Shown here piece after piece: positions 1-5,998 of a stretch of DNA of 10,940 bases; the stretch's first letter is position 1, and each line of letters opens with the position of its first letter. Made by a program: the position numbers and the translations under genes. The notes under the pieces are model-generated. The model had not been told where the DNA came from. It did no database searches and worked only from the letters and a program-made list of their open reading frames with translations. The DNA lies in NCBI GenBank assembly GCA_007134115.1, contig SLLK01000379.1, positions 1 to 10,940 on the forward strand, given 5' to 3'. The stretch comes from Gammaproteobacteria bacterium. GTDB taxonomy: Bacteria; Pseudomonadota; Gammaproteobacteria; UBA5335; SLRW01.

Positions 1-291
1 CTGAATGGTCGCCGTCCAGCGCCAGCTCTGGCCACCCATGTCCATGTTACCGTTGCGCTCCCCGGTGGACGGCCAGGGGTCATTGTTCTCCATCTGCGCA
101 AAGACGTTTTGTCCTACCCAGTGGGCCAGAGTGCGCTCCTTGAGGGCATAGCTGTTACTCGCATAGTGGCTGGCGGTGCTGATGGCGGCGCCCAGTGCAA
201 TGGCGATCACCGACAGCGCGATCAGTACTTCAACCAGGGTAAAGCCGCGTGCCCGGGAGCGACCGGGAGCGGGAGGCAGCCTAGCGTTCAT
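1..291 (-). CDS. gspI: Type II secretion minor pseudopilin GspI (5' part only)
   Basis: This is the first 97 codons of a pseudopilin gene that continues past the left edge. GspI is a minor pseudopilin of the type II secretion system; in the GspI-J-K-H tip complex of the inner-membrane pseudopilus it helps start fibre assembly. Visible here are a basic 16-residue leader ending in ARG, a prepilin peptidase site between G16 and F17, the methylation motif FTLVEV with the conserved glutamate at +5 (E21), and a hydrophobic helix to about residue 40. Next come HWVGQN and a tryptophan-rich segment (SWRW), both typical of GspI rather than GspH or GspJ. The ATG at 291 overlaps the end of gspH by 11 bp, and GAGG lies about 12 bases upstream, so translational coupling is likely. 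The identity rests on N-terminal motifs and order after gspG and gspH; the C-terminus is not visible. Confidence 0.87.
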   Translation of the reverse strand, partial: MNARLPPAPGRSRARGFTLVEVLIALSVIAIALGAAISTASHYASNSYALKERTLAHWVGQNVFAQMENNDPWPSTGERNGNMDMGGQSWRWTATIQ

Positions 292-811
292 TAATGCGTC
301 GCACCTCAATCTGTCCGGCACGTTCGCCTTCTACAAGCAGTACAGGGGCTTCGCCCAGCACGCCGAAGCGAACTTCAAAAGGGGTCAGTTCGCCGCTGGA
401 GAGCACCACGATATGCGGCTGGTCGCCTTCCTCGTCGCCGAGCTCGACGGGCAGCCCCTCCACTTGCACGTCCATCTCGAAATCAGACGGCATCTGGTGT
501 GGTTGCAGCGCACGGCTGTCACCACTCCAGCTTACCCAGGCATCGGGTTCCAGCACCAGAAAGTCATAGCTGTGGCGATCAATACGCAGACCCAGTTCAA
601 GCCCCCTGAGAACAGCGTCTTCGCCGGCCATGCGCAGTACAGTGGCGAAGCGGTCCGCCTCGCGCCGCAACTCACGATCACGGCTGCCTTCACCGCCGAT
701 ACTGATCAATACCAGCCCGGTCAGGGTGGCGATGATCACCACAACCACCATCACCTCAAGCAGGGTAAAGCCGGATTGTCCGGCGACCGGTGACCGGGCG
801 CGTTCAGTCAA
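281..811 (-). CDS. gspH: Type II secretion minor pseudopilin GspH
   Basis: A 176-residue minor pseudopilin of the type II secretion pseudopilus. The leader MTERARSPVAGQSG is cut before F15, and FTLLEV carries the +5 glutamate (E19). A hydrophobic helix of about 20 residues (VMVVVVIIATLTGLVLI) follows. The remainder is a soluble domain of the GspH/FimT type containing segments such as READRFATVLRMAGEDAVLRG, typical of the long helix after the pilin core, and a beta-rich C-terminal half. The start is TTG at 811: the in-frame stop TAG lies five codons upstream and no ATG or GTG falls between. The start overlaps the gspG stop by 8 bp (TTGACTGA), so translation is probably coupled. AGGAAA lies about 9 bases before the start. 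Family length and position between gspG and gspI fit GspH well; the soluble domain is always poorly conserved. Confidence 0.9.
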   Translation of the reverse strand: MTERARSPVAGQSGFTLLEVMVVVVIIATLTGLVLISIGGEGSRDRELRREADRFATVLRMAGEDAVLRGLELGLRIDRHSYDFLVLEPDAWVSWSGDSRALQPHQMPSDFEMDVQVEGLPVELGDEEGDQPHIVVLSSGELTPFEVRFGVLGEAPVLLVEGERAGQIEVRRINER

Positions 812-1235
812 TATCCCAGTTTCCTATCTCGGCGTTGATCCCGTCACCCCCCGGCTGTCCATCGGCACCCAGCGAGTAGATATCAATCGCGCCATGCTGT
901 CCGGGATTGAGATACTGGTACGGACGACCCCAGGGATCCCGCGGCATGCGGTCCAGGTATCCCGACCAGTTCGGCGCCGGCGGGTTGCCCGAGGGCTCCT
1001 CGACCAGTGCCTCCAGGCCCTGTTCAGTTGAGGGGTACACGTAATTGTCCAGGCGATACAGGTTGAGTGCGCCTTCCAGGGCGCGAATATCCTGCTCCGC
1101 CTTGGCCACACGGGCCTGGTCAGGACGATCCATGACACGCGGGACAACGATGGCGGCGAGAATCCCCAGAATGGCGACCACCACCATAATTTCGATCAGG
1201 GTAAAACCGCTGTTCCGTTGACCTCTGGCAGACAT
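804..1235 (-). CDS. gspG: Type II secretion major pseudopilin GspG
   Basis: The major subunit of the type II secretion pseudopilus, the periplasmic piston-like fibre that pushes folded exoproteins through the GspD secretin. From the ATG at 1235 the protein has 143 residues: a 10-residue leader MSARGQRNSG, a cleavage site before F11, FTLIEIMVVVAILGILAA with the +5 glutamate (E15), then a long amphipathic helix with KAEQDIRALEGALNLYRLDN. YPSTEQGLEAL follows, and the C-terminal acidic loop GADGQPGGDG...IGNWD matches the calcium-binding loop of GspG. The start at 1235 is preferred because GGGAG sits five bases upstream and the leader then has normal length. In-frame ATGs at 1247, 1256 and 1259 would lengthen the leader. 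No gspE or gspF lies upstream, so this gene appears to open its own transcription unit, divergent from fabD. Confidence 0.96.
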   Translation of the reverse strand: MSARGQRNSGFTLIEIMVVVAILGILAAIVVPRVMDRPDQARVAKAEQDIRALEGALNLYRLDNYVYPSTEQGLEALVEEPSGNPPAPNWSGYLDRMPRDPWGRPYQYLNPGQHGAIDIYSLGADGQPGGDGINAEIGNWDID

Positions 1236-1240
1236 TGAAA

Positions 1241-1245
1241 CTCCC
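1241..1245 (-). promoter_or_regulatory. Ribosome binding site that decides the gspG start
   Basis: On the minus strand GGGAG is followed by five bases and the ATG at 1235. A second SD-like element, AGGAG at 1260-1264, abuts the upstream ATG at 1259 with no spacing and is three bases from the ATG at 1256, which is poor geometry. This supports the short-leader start at 1235. Just upstream of AGGAG lies a small inverted repeat (GCTGC/GCAGC, 1265-1278) that would form a hairpin in the gspG leader. Confidence 0.55.
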
Positions 1246-1321
1246 ATCAACACCATCATCTCCTGCTGCGCTCGCAGCTGTTGAACAACCCGCCCGGTAT
1301 GCGTCCCCGGATATCGATCCT

Positions 1322-1330
1322 GTTATACCA
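1322..1330 (-). promoter_or_regulatory. Candidate extended -10 promoter for the gsp operon
   Basis: Read on the minus strand the sequence is TGGTATAAC: a TGn extension followed by TATAAC, five of six matches to the sigma-70 -10 box. No good -35 box lies 16-18 bases upstream (best about three of six, around 1345-1351), which is acceptable for an extended -10 promoter. Transcription would start near 1315 and give a leader of about 80 nt before gspG. This is a motif match only. Confidence 0.45.
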
Positions 1331-1387
1331 CCGGGCCGGCAAGGTTGAAAGATCGTGTGCCACAGCTTCGCTCGCCTGTAGCCGGCG

Positions 1388-1396
1388 TGGTACGAT
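1388..1396 (+). promoter_or_regulatory. Weak candidate promoter for fabD
   Basis: TGGTACGAT has the TGn extension and a -10-like TACGAT (four of six). A poor -35-like TTCGCT lies 18 bases upstream at 1367-1372. It would give a leader of about 80 nt. The 249-bp divergent region between gspG and fabD must hold at least one plus-strand promoter if fabD is first in its operon, but no better match was found, so this assignment is tentative. Confidence 0.25.
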
Positions 1397-1462
1397 TGCG
1401 GATTAAGGCGCAGGCGGAGACGCCGAAAAGACAGCCTGATTTGATTAAAAACCCCAAATTAC

Positions 1463-1480
1463 AAAGTCATAAAGGACTTT
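1463..1480 (+). promoter_or_regulatory. Small hairpin over the fabD ribosome binding site
   Basis: AAAGTC (1463-1468) and GACTTT (1475-1480) are perfect inverted repeats separated by ATAAAG. The fabD Shine-Dalgarno AAAGGA (1471-1476) lies in the loop and the start of the 3' arm, eight bases before the ATG. The six-pair stem has only two G-C pairs and is weak, so it may tune initiation slightly or be incidental. Confidence 0.35.
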
Positions 1481-1484
1481 ATTC

Positions 1485-2432
1485 ATGTCACTTGGAGTAT
1501 TGTTTCCCGGGCAGGGTTCCCAGTCAGTGGGCATGTTGCGCGAACTGGGCGAGCACCATGACGTGGTGCGCGCCACCTTCGACGAAGCATCGACGGTACT
1601 TGGTTACGATCTGTGGCAGCTCTGTCAGGACGGCCCGGAGGAGCAGCTGGCCCAGACCAGCCGGACGCAGCCCGCGCTGCTGGCCGCCGGAGTGGCGGTA
1701 TGGCGCGCATGGCTGGGGCAGGGCGGTTCGCGCCCCGGGGCGATGGCAGGGCACAGCCTGGGCGAGTACACCGCTCTGGTGTGCGCCGAAGCCATGCCGT
1801 TCGCCGATACGATAAAAGTCGTGGCGCGTCGTGGCGAGCTGATGCAGGAGGCGGTGCCGGCCGGTGAAGGCTCAATGGCTGCCATTCTGGGGCTCGAGGA
1901 TGCTGACGTCGCCCGGGTATGTCGTGAGGCCGCCGCCGGTGAAGTGGTCGAGCCGGTCAATTTCAATGCGCCGGGGCAGGTCGTGATTGCCGGCAACCGC
2001 ACGGCAGTGGAGCGCGCAATGGAAGCGGCCAGTGCGGCCGGGGCACGCCGCGCGGTGCCGCTGGCGGTCAGTGCGCCCTCGCATTGCGCGCTGATGGAGC
2101 CCGCGGCCAAACGGCTGGCGGAGGAACTGGCGCAGGTGGACATACAGGCGCCGGCGATTCCGGTGGTGCACAATGTGGACGCGCAGACGCGTGACAAGCC
2201 CGAACAGATTCGTGACGCGCTGGTGCGCCAGCTACACAGCCCGGTGCAATGGGTTGAATCGGTGCGGGCCATGAGTGCAAGCGGTATCACATTTTTTGTC
2301 GAAGCCGGCCCGGGCAAGGTGCTGACCGGGTTGGGCAAGCGCATCGACCGCGAAATCCGGACGGTGGGCGTTTATGACGGTGAGAGCCTGACACAGGCGC
2401 TCACGCTGGCAGCGGAGCTCAATCATGCTTGA
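1485..2432 (+). CDS. fabD: Malonyl-CoA:ACP transacylase FabD
   Basis: Transfers malonyl from CoA to the phosphopantetheine arm of acyl carrier protein, supplying the two-carbon donor for fatty acid synthesis in the cytoplasm. The 315 residues match the family length. Visible are FPGQGSQ (7-13), the nucleophile elbow GHSLGEY with S91, the malonate-binding arginine R116 (ARRGELM), the catalytic histidine H200 in SAPSHCALM, and Q249 near the end; these line up almost one-to-one with E. coli S92, R117, H201 and Q250. The ATG at 1485 follows AAAGGA by eight bases. The stop overlaps the start of fabG by 8 bp (ATGCTTGA), implying coupled translation. It is first in the plus-strand block; rpmF, plsX and fabH, often upstream, are not present and must lie elsewhere if they exist. 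Confidence 0.98.
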   Translation: MSLGVLFPGQGSQSVGMLRELGEHHDVVRATFDEASTVLGYDLWQLCQDGPEEQLAQTSRTQPALLAAGVAVWRAWLGQGGSRPGAMAGHSLGEYTALVCAEAMPFADTIKVVARRGELMQEAVPAGEGSMAAILGLEDADVARVCREAAAGEVVEPVNFNAPGQVVIAGNRTAVERAMEAASAAGARRAVPLAVSAPSHCALMEPAAKRLAEELAQVDIQAPAIPVVHNVDAQTRDKPEQIRDALVRQLHSPVQWVESVRAMSASGITFFVEAGPGKVLTGLGKRIDREIRTVGVYDGESLTQALTLAAELNHA

Positions 2433-3165
2433 AGGAAAGGTCGCGCTGGTCACCGGCGCATCACGGGGTATCGGGCAGGCGATCGCACTGGAACTGGGTC
2501 GACAGGGGGCCACGGTGATTGGCACCGCGACGTCGCCTGCCGGCGCCGAGGCGATCGGGAAAACCCTCGCCGACAACGGCGTGCAGGGTGGCGGCGAGGT
2601 GCTTGACGTGACCAACCCCGAGTCCGTGGAAGCATTGATCAAGGGCGTGCGCGCGCAACACGGGGACGTGGCCGTCCTGGTCAACAACGCGGGCATCACG
2701 CGCGACAATCTCCTGATGCGAATGAAGGACGAAGAATGGTCGGATATCATCCGGACCAACCTGGATTCCGTGTTTCGCTTGAGCAAGGCTTGTTTGCGCG
2801 GCATGATGAAAGCGCGCTGGGGACGCATCATATCGATCGGGTCTGTCGTTGGCGTGATGGGTAATGCCGGGCAGAGCAACTATGCCGCCGCCAAGGCGGG
2901 GCTGATCGGCTTTTCCAAGTCGCTGGCGCGTGAAGTCGGGTCGCGGGGCATTACGGTCAATGTGGTGGCACCCGGCTTCATTGCCACGGATATGACGAAC
3001 CAGCTGGAAGAAGCCCAGCGTGAAGCCATTTTGAGCCAGGTCGCGCTCGGCCGGCTCGGCGAGCCGGCGGAAATTGCCGGTGTCGTGGGTTTTCTCGCTG
3101 GCGAGGGCGGCGCCTACATCACCGGCGAAACCGTTCATGTGAACGGTGGTATGCATATGGTGTGA
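2425..3165 (+). CDS. fabG: 3-oxoacyl-ACP reductase FabG
   Basis: NADPH-dependent reductase that converts 3-oxoacyl-ACP to 3-hydroxyacyl-ACP, the first reduction of each elongation cycle. It is a 246-residue classical short-chain dehydrogenase. The cofactor motif TGASRGIG is at 10-17, NNAG at 87-90, and the catalytic tetrad is N112, S140 (IGSVVG), Y153 and K157 (YAAAK). PGFIATDMT (183-191) and the C-terminal GETVHVNGGMHM are characteristic of FabG rather than other SDRs. The start ATG at 2425 lies inside the end of fabD, with GGAG seven bases upstream. A 292-bp gap follows before acpP, which is typical of this cluster because acpP is usually expressed separately. Confidence 0.98.
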   Translation: MLEGKVALVTGASRGIGQAIALELGRQGATVIGTATSPAGAEAIGKTLADNGVQGGGEVLDVTNPESVEALIKGVRAQHGDVAVLVNNAGITRDNLLMRMKDEEWSDIIRTNLDSVFRLSKACLRGMMKARWGRIISIGSVVGVMGNAGQSNYAAAKAGLIGFSKSLAREVGSRGITVNVVAPGFIATDMTNQLEEAQREAILSQVALGRLGEPAEIAGVVGFLAGEGGAYITGETVHVNGGMHMV

Positions 3166-3277
3166 GCGACCATGGCGGCAGGGCGGGGATTGGCGGCGCA
3201 CGCCACACCGGCTTTTCCTGCAGGATGAATGCTGCCATCATGGCGCTGCAGCGTCACCTGCCGGCGACATGGCAGGG

Positions 3278-3301
3278 CCCCTGAGCGTGGTCCAGGGGTT
3301 T
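3278..3301 (+). terminator. Possible weak terminator or attenuator after fabG
   Basis: CCCCTG (3278-3283) and CAGGGG (3293-3298) form a six-pair GC-rich stem with a nine-base loop, followed by TTT only. The short U tract makes this a poor intrinsic terminator, but it sits in the fabG-acpP spacer, where partial termination before a dedicated acpP promoter would make sense. Nothing protein-coding is supported in 3166-3457. Confidence 0.25.
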
Positions 3302-3340
3302 CGCGTTTGCTGGAGACCACCAGAATTTTGTGCAACAGCC

Positions 3341-3359
3341 CCGGATTCCTGGATTCCGG
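3341..3359 (+). promoter_or_regulatory. Near-perfect dyad of two GGATTCC units upstream of acpP
   Basis: The sequence CCGGATTCCTGGATTCCGG pairs eight of nine positions around the central T at 3350, the only mismatch being 3346/3354. It also holds two direct copies of GGATTCC (3343-3349 and 3351-3357) with an 8-bp period. It lies about 55 bp upstream of the candidate acpP -10 box. The symmetry suggests a site for a dimeric DNA-binding protein, but no known operator is recognised here. Confidence 0.35.
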
Positions 3360-3381
3360 ATACAAAGTCGACCATTACGTA

Positions 3382-3410
3382 TGGATTGCCACGGGTGTTT
3401 TCTCTACAAT
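3382..3410 (+). promoter_or_regulatory. Candidate acpP promoter
   Basis: TACAAT at 3405-3410 matches five of six positions of the sigma-70 -10 box. The -35 at the ideal 17-base distance is TGGATT (3382-3387), only about three of six; TTGCCA at 3386-3391 is a better box but only 13 bases away. Transcription would start near 3417 with a leader of about 40 nt. An independent acpP promoter is known in E. coli, and acyl carrier protein is needed in large amounts. Confidence 0.45.
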
Positions 3411-3457
3411 GGCGCCCGCATCGTTCAGACATAAATTTCCTGGAGGAAAAAATAACC

Positions 3458-3694
3458 ATGAGCAGCATCGAGGAACGGGTCAAGAAGATCATCGTCGAAC
3501 AGCTCGGAGTAAAGGAAGACGAAGTCACCAACACCGCTTCGTTCGTCGATGACCTGGGTGCCGATTCGCTGGATACGGTAGAACTGGTCATGGCACTGGA
3601 AGAAGAATTCGAGTGCGAAATTCCCGATGAGGAAGCCGAAAAGCTGACCACCGTTCAGCAGGCGATTGATTACATTAACGCCAATCTCGGCTGA
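3458..3694 (+). CDS. acpP: Acyl carrier protein AcpP
   Basis: The small acidic carrier that holds growing fatty acyl chains as thioesters on 4'-phosphopantetheine, used by all cytoplasmic Fab enzymes and by lipid A and phospholipid acyltransferases. It is 78 residues, the usual size. The attachment motif DDLGADSLDTVELVM carries the modified serine S37 (S36 after removal of Met). The first helix (IEERVKKIIVEQLGV) and acidic helix II/III residues (EEEFECEIPDEEAEKL) are standard. The start is the ATG at 3458, with TGGAGGA at 3441-3447 about ten bases upstream. The frame stays open upstream to 3146, but that extension has no ACP character. The gene is isolated between a candidate promoter and a strong palindromic hairpin, which suggests a separately abundant short transcript. 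Confidence 0.99.
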   Translation: MSSIEERVKKIIVEQLGVKEDEVTNTASFVDDLGADSLDTVELVMALEEEFECEIPDEEAEKLTTVQQAIDYINANLG

Positions 3695-3773
3695 ACGTTG
3701 AAGGATCGTCCGCGGGCTGGTGATTGATTGCCGGGCGCGGCGGTAATGCAAGGGAAGCTCGGATCATGTGAGG

Positions 3774-3806
3774 CGGAATCCCGTTAACGGGATTCCGTTT
3801 CGCTTT
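3774..3806 (+). terminator. Perfect 24-bp palindrome, terminator-like, between acpP and fabF
   Basis: The arm CGGAATCCCG (3774-3783), the loop TTAA and the arm CGGGATTCCG (3788-3797) form a perfect ten-pair stem with a four-base loop. TTTCGCTTT follows (3798-3806), an interrupted U tract. The shape fits a partial Rho-independent terminator that would keep acpP transcripts in excess over fabF. It ends only about eight bases before the fabF Shine-Dalgarno, so it could also affect fabF translation or protect the 3' end of acpP mRNA. Confidence 0.65.
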
Positions 3807-3813
3807 GCCGATA

Positions 3814-3820
3814 TGGAGGA
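3814..3820 (+). promoter_or_regulatory. Ribosome binding site that fixes the fabF TTG start
   Basis: TGGAGGA lies six bases before the TTG at 3827. The nearby ATGs at 3813 and 3820 are out of frame with fabF, so the strong SD plus the conserved MAKRRVVVTG beginning support TTG as the start. Confidence 0.7.
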
Positions 3821-3826
3821 TGAATC

Positions 3827-5074
3827 TTGGCCAAGCGACGCGTGGTGGTAACCGGACTGGGTATAGTCTCGGCGGTCGGCAATGACGTGAAGACCGCCTG
3901 GGGCAATATTCTCGCCGGCCGCAGCGGCATTGCGCCGTACGCAGATATCGATTTTGACGCCAGCCGGTTTCCGACAAGATTTGCCGGCCAGGTGCGCAAT
4001 TTCGATGCTTCCCGGGTCATTTCCTCGCGTGACGCACGGCGACTGGATGTGTTCATTCACTATGGTCTGGCTGCCGCAGTAGAAGCCATTGATCATTCCG
4101 GGCTCACCGTAGACGAAGGCAACACCGATCGCATTGGTGTGCATATCGGTTCCGGCATCGGCGGCATCAACGGCATCGAAAAAACCCACGACGCTTATCT
4201 GGACGGCGGCCCCCGCAAGATATCGCCGTTCTTCGTGCCGGGTAATATCATCAACATGATCAGCGGGCAGGTGTCGATCATGTACGGCATCAAGGGCCCC
4301 AATCTTTCTACCGTTACCGCCTGCACCACCAGCACGCACAGCATTGGACTCAGCGCCCGGCTGATCCAGTACGGGGACGCTGACGTGATGATTGCCGGCG
4401 GGGCGGAAATGGCCACCACTCCCATCGCGCTGGGTGGTTTCTGCGCGGCGCGCGCGCTGTCCACGCGCAATGACGATCCGGAAGGCGCCAGCCGACCCTT
4501 TGACCGCGATCGTGACGGTTTTGTGATCGGCGACGGCGGCTCGGTGCTGGTGCTTGAGGAATACGAGCATGCCCGTCGCCGCGGAGCGACCATTTATGCC
4601 GAACTGATTGGCTTCGGCATGAGCGCCGATGCGTTCCACATGACACAGCCCAGTGAAGGGGGGGAGGGCGCCAGCAAATGCATGGTCAACGCCATGCATG
4701 ACGCGGAACTGAATCCCGACGGCATCTCCTATATCAATGCACACGGCACTTCGACGCCGGCCGGCGATGTGGCGGAAACCAACGCCATCAAGCTCGCCAT
4801 GGGAGATGCGGCCAAACGCATTCCGGTCAGTTCAACCAAATCCATGACCGGCCACATGCTGGGTGCCGCAGGCAGCACTGAAGCGATCTTCTCCGTGCTG
4901 GCATTGCACGAACAGGTGGCGCCGCCGACCATCAACCTCGACAATCCGGATCCGGCCTGCGATCTGGACTATGTGCCGGGAAGCGCGCGCGAGATAAAAA
5001 TGGACACCGCGTTGTCCAACTCCTTCGGCTTCGGTGGCACTAACGGCACCCTCATTTTCCGTCGCGCCCCTTGA
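3827..5074 (+). CDS. fabF: 3-oxoacyl-ACP synthase II FabF
   Basis: Condenses acyl-ACP with malonyl-ACP, releasing CO2, in fatty acid elongation; FabF enzymes typically handle the step that sets the unsaturated C16/C18 balance. The 415 residues form a thiolase-fold homodimer subunit. The active site is C166 in TVTACTTSTHSIG, H306 in NAHGTSTPAGD, K338 and H343 in KSMTGHMLGAAG, matching E. coli C163/H303/K335/H340 with a three-residue offset. The C-terminal SNSFGFGGTNGTLIF holds the gating loop. GGFCAARALSTRNDDPEGASRPFD is typical of FabF. The start is TTG at 3827 behind a strong SD. The nucleophile context ACTTST differs slightly from the ACTSG of E. coli, but such variation occurs in the family. 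No FabB-like features are evident. Confidence 0.97.
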   Translation: MAKRRVVVTGLGIVSAVGNDVKTAWGNILAGRSGIAPYADIDFDASRFPTRFAGQVRNFDASRVISSRDARRLDVFIHYGLAAAVEAIDHSGLTVDEGNTDRIGVHIGSGIGGINGIEKTHDAYLDGGPRKISPFFVPGNIINMISGQVSIMYGIKGPNLSTVTACTTSTHSIGLSARLIQYGDADVMIAGGAEMATTPIALGGFCAARALSTRNDDPEGASRPFDRDRDGFVIGDGGSVLVLEEYEHARRRGATIYAELIGFGMSADAFHMTQPSEGGEGASKCMVNAMHDAELNPDGISYINAHGTSTPAGDVAETNAIKLAMGDAAKRIPVSSTKSMTGHMLGAAGSTEAIFSVLALHEQVAPPTINLDNPDPACDLDYVPGSAREIKMDTALSNSFGFGGTNGTLIFRRAP

Positions 5075-5101
5075 CGGTAGAACACCTGCCGGCCGCATTA
5101 C

Positions 5102-5944
5102 ATGGCCCACTTACGCGTACTGCTTGACGGTCAACCGGCGCACGCGGTGCCCGCTTCGGACCGGGGTATGCAGTTTGGCGACGGCCTGTTCGAGACCATA
5201 CGGCTCGTACAGGGCAGGGCGCCGCTATGGGACCGGCATATGGCCCGACTGCGGGAAGGCGCCAACCGCCTGGGGCTGCCCCTGCCATCGGACGATGCGC
5301 TGGCTGCGGATTGCCACACCCTCGCGGCCGGCCATCACGGCATTGTGGCCAAGATCATACTCACACGCGGTGACGGCGGGAGCGGTTATCGCCCACCGCA
5401 AAGGCCGGTAACCAGGCGCATTGTGATAGCCCGCCCACTACCGCCCGTGGATGTCTCACCCCTGACGCTGGGTGTTTGCGAGACGCGCCTGGGCCATCAT
5501 GCGCTGCTGGCAGGACTCAAGCATCTGGGGCGGCTGGAACAGGTGCTCGCCCAGCGGGAGCTGGCCGCACGCGGTCTCGGCGAAGGCTTGATGCTCGACC
5601 AGGATGACGCCGTTATTGAAGCGACCATGAGTAACCTGTTCGTATACCGCGACCACGCTTTTGTCACCCCGCCACTGGATCGCTGTGGTGTGCAAGGCGT
5701 CATGCGCGCCGCGATCATTGACATGCTGAAGGCACAGGGGAGCGACGTGCGTCTGGCACGGGTCGAACTGCACGATTGCCTGGTGGCCGACGGCCTCTTT
5801 TTATGTAACGCGGTACGCGGCGTGCAACCGGTGGGCGAACTGAACGGCCGGCACTGGTCGCAGGTGGCCGCACCCATCAAGGCGCTGCAGACACAAGTGA
5901 TGCAGCTATTGGGTATCATGGATCATCAACCGGGCGCCACCTGA
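5102..5944 (+). CDS. pabC: Aminodeoxychorismate lyase PabC
   Basis: A PLP enzyme of fold type IV that splits 4-amino-4-deoxychorismate into p-aminobenzoate and pyruvate for folate synthesis. It has 280 residues. SDRGMQFGDGLFET (19-32) is the family N-terminal signature, K140 in GLKHLGRLEQVLA is the PLP-binding lysine, and E173 in VIEATMSNLF is the glutamate that contacts the pyridine nitrogen; E. coli PabC has K140 and E173 too. VLAQRELAARGLGEGLML also fits. The ATG at 5102 is the first possible start after an in-frame TAG at 5078; no clear Shine-Dalgarno precedes it, so translation may depend on coupling with fabF, which ends 27 bp upstream. D-amino acid or branched-chain aminotransferases share the fold, but position between fabF and mltG strongly favours PabC. 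Confidence 0.94.
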   Translation: MAHLRVLLDGQPAHAVPASDRGMQFGDGLFETIRLVQGRAPLWDRHMARLREGANRLGLPLPSDDALAADCHTLAAGHHGIVAKIILTRGDGGSGYRPPQRPVTRRIVIARPLPPVDVSPLTLGVCETRLGHHALLAGLKHLGRLEQVLAQRELAARGLGEGLMLDQDDAVIEATMSNLFVYRDHAFVTPPLDRCGVQGVMRAAIIDMLKAQGSDVRLARVELHDCLVADGLFLCNAVRGVQPVGELNGRHWSQVAAPIKALQTQVMQLLGIMDHQPGAT

Positions 5945-5963
5945 CGCACTCGACCTGCGTTGC

Positions 5964-5986
5964 CCGCTGGCGCCCTGCAGCGGAGG
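5964..5986 (+). promoter_or_regulatory. Hairpin touching the mltG ribosome binding site
   Basis: CCGCTG (5964-5969) and CAGCGG (5978-5983) form a six-pair GC-rich stem with an eight-base loop. The last two bases of the 3' arm are the first two of the mltG Shine-Dalgarno GGAGG (5982-5986), which is 12 bases from the GTG start. It could slow ribosome binding when ribosomes are not arriving from pabC; equally it may be chance in a GC-rich spacer. Confidence 0.3.
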
Positions 5987-5998
5987 CTCTGACTGGCT

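Noticed and set aside
235..1209. Repeated sequence CAGGGTAAAGCCG at 235-247 and 761-773, with CAGGGTAAAACCG at 1197-1209
   Set aside because: On the minus strand these encode the GFTL prepilin peptidase site of the three pseudopilins, so the repeat is explained by protein homology.
1236..1259. Longer gspG start at 1259, 1256 or 1247
   Set aside because: It would give an 14-18 residue leader and poorer SD spacing than the start at 1235.
3146..3457. In-frame upstream extension of acpP to 3146
   Set aside because: ACP is about 78 residues, the extension has no ACP similarity, and the SD and conserved N-terminus place the start at 3458.
3764..4744. A 326-codon open frame on the minus strand opposite fabF
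   Set aside because: It lies antisense to FabF, shows no recognisable motif and crosses the acpP-fabF palindrome; a shadow frame.
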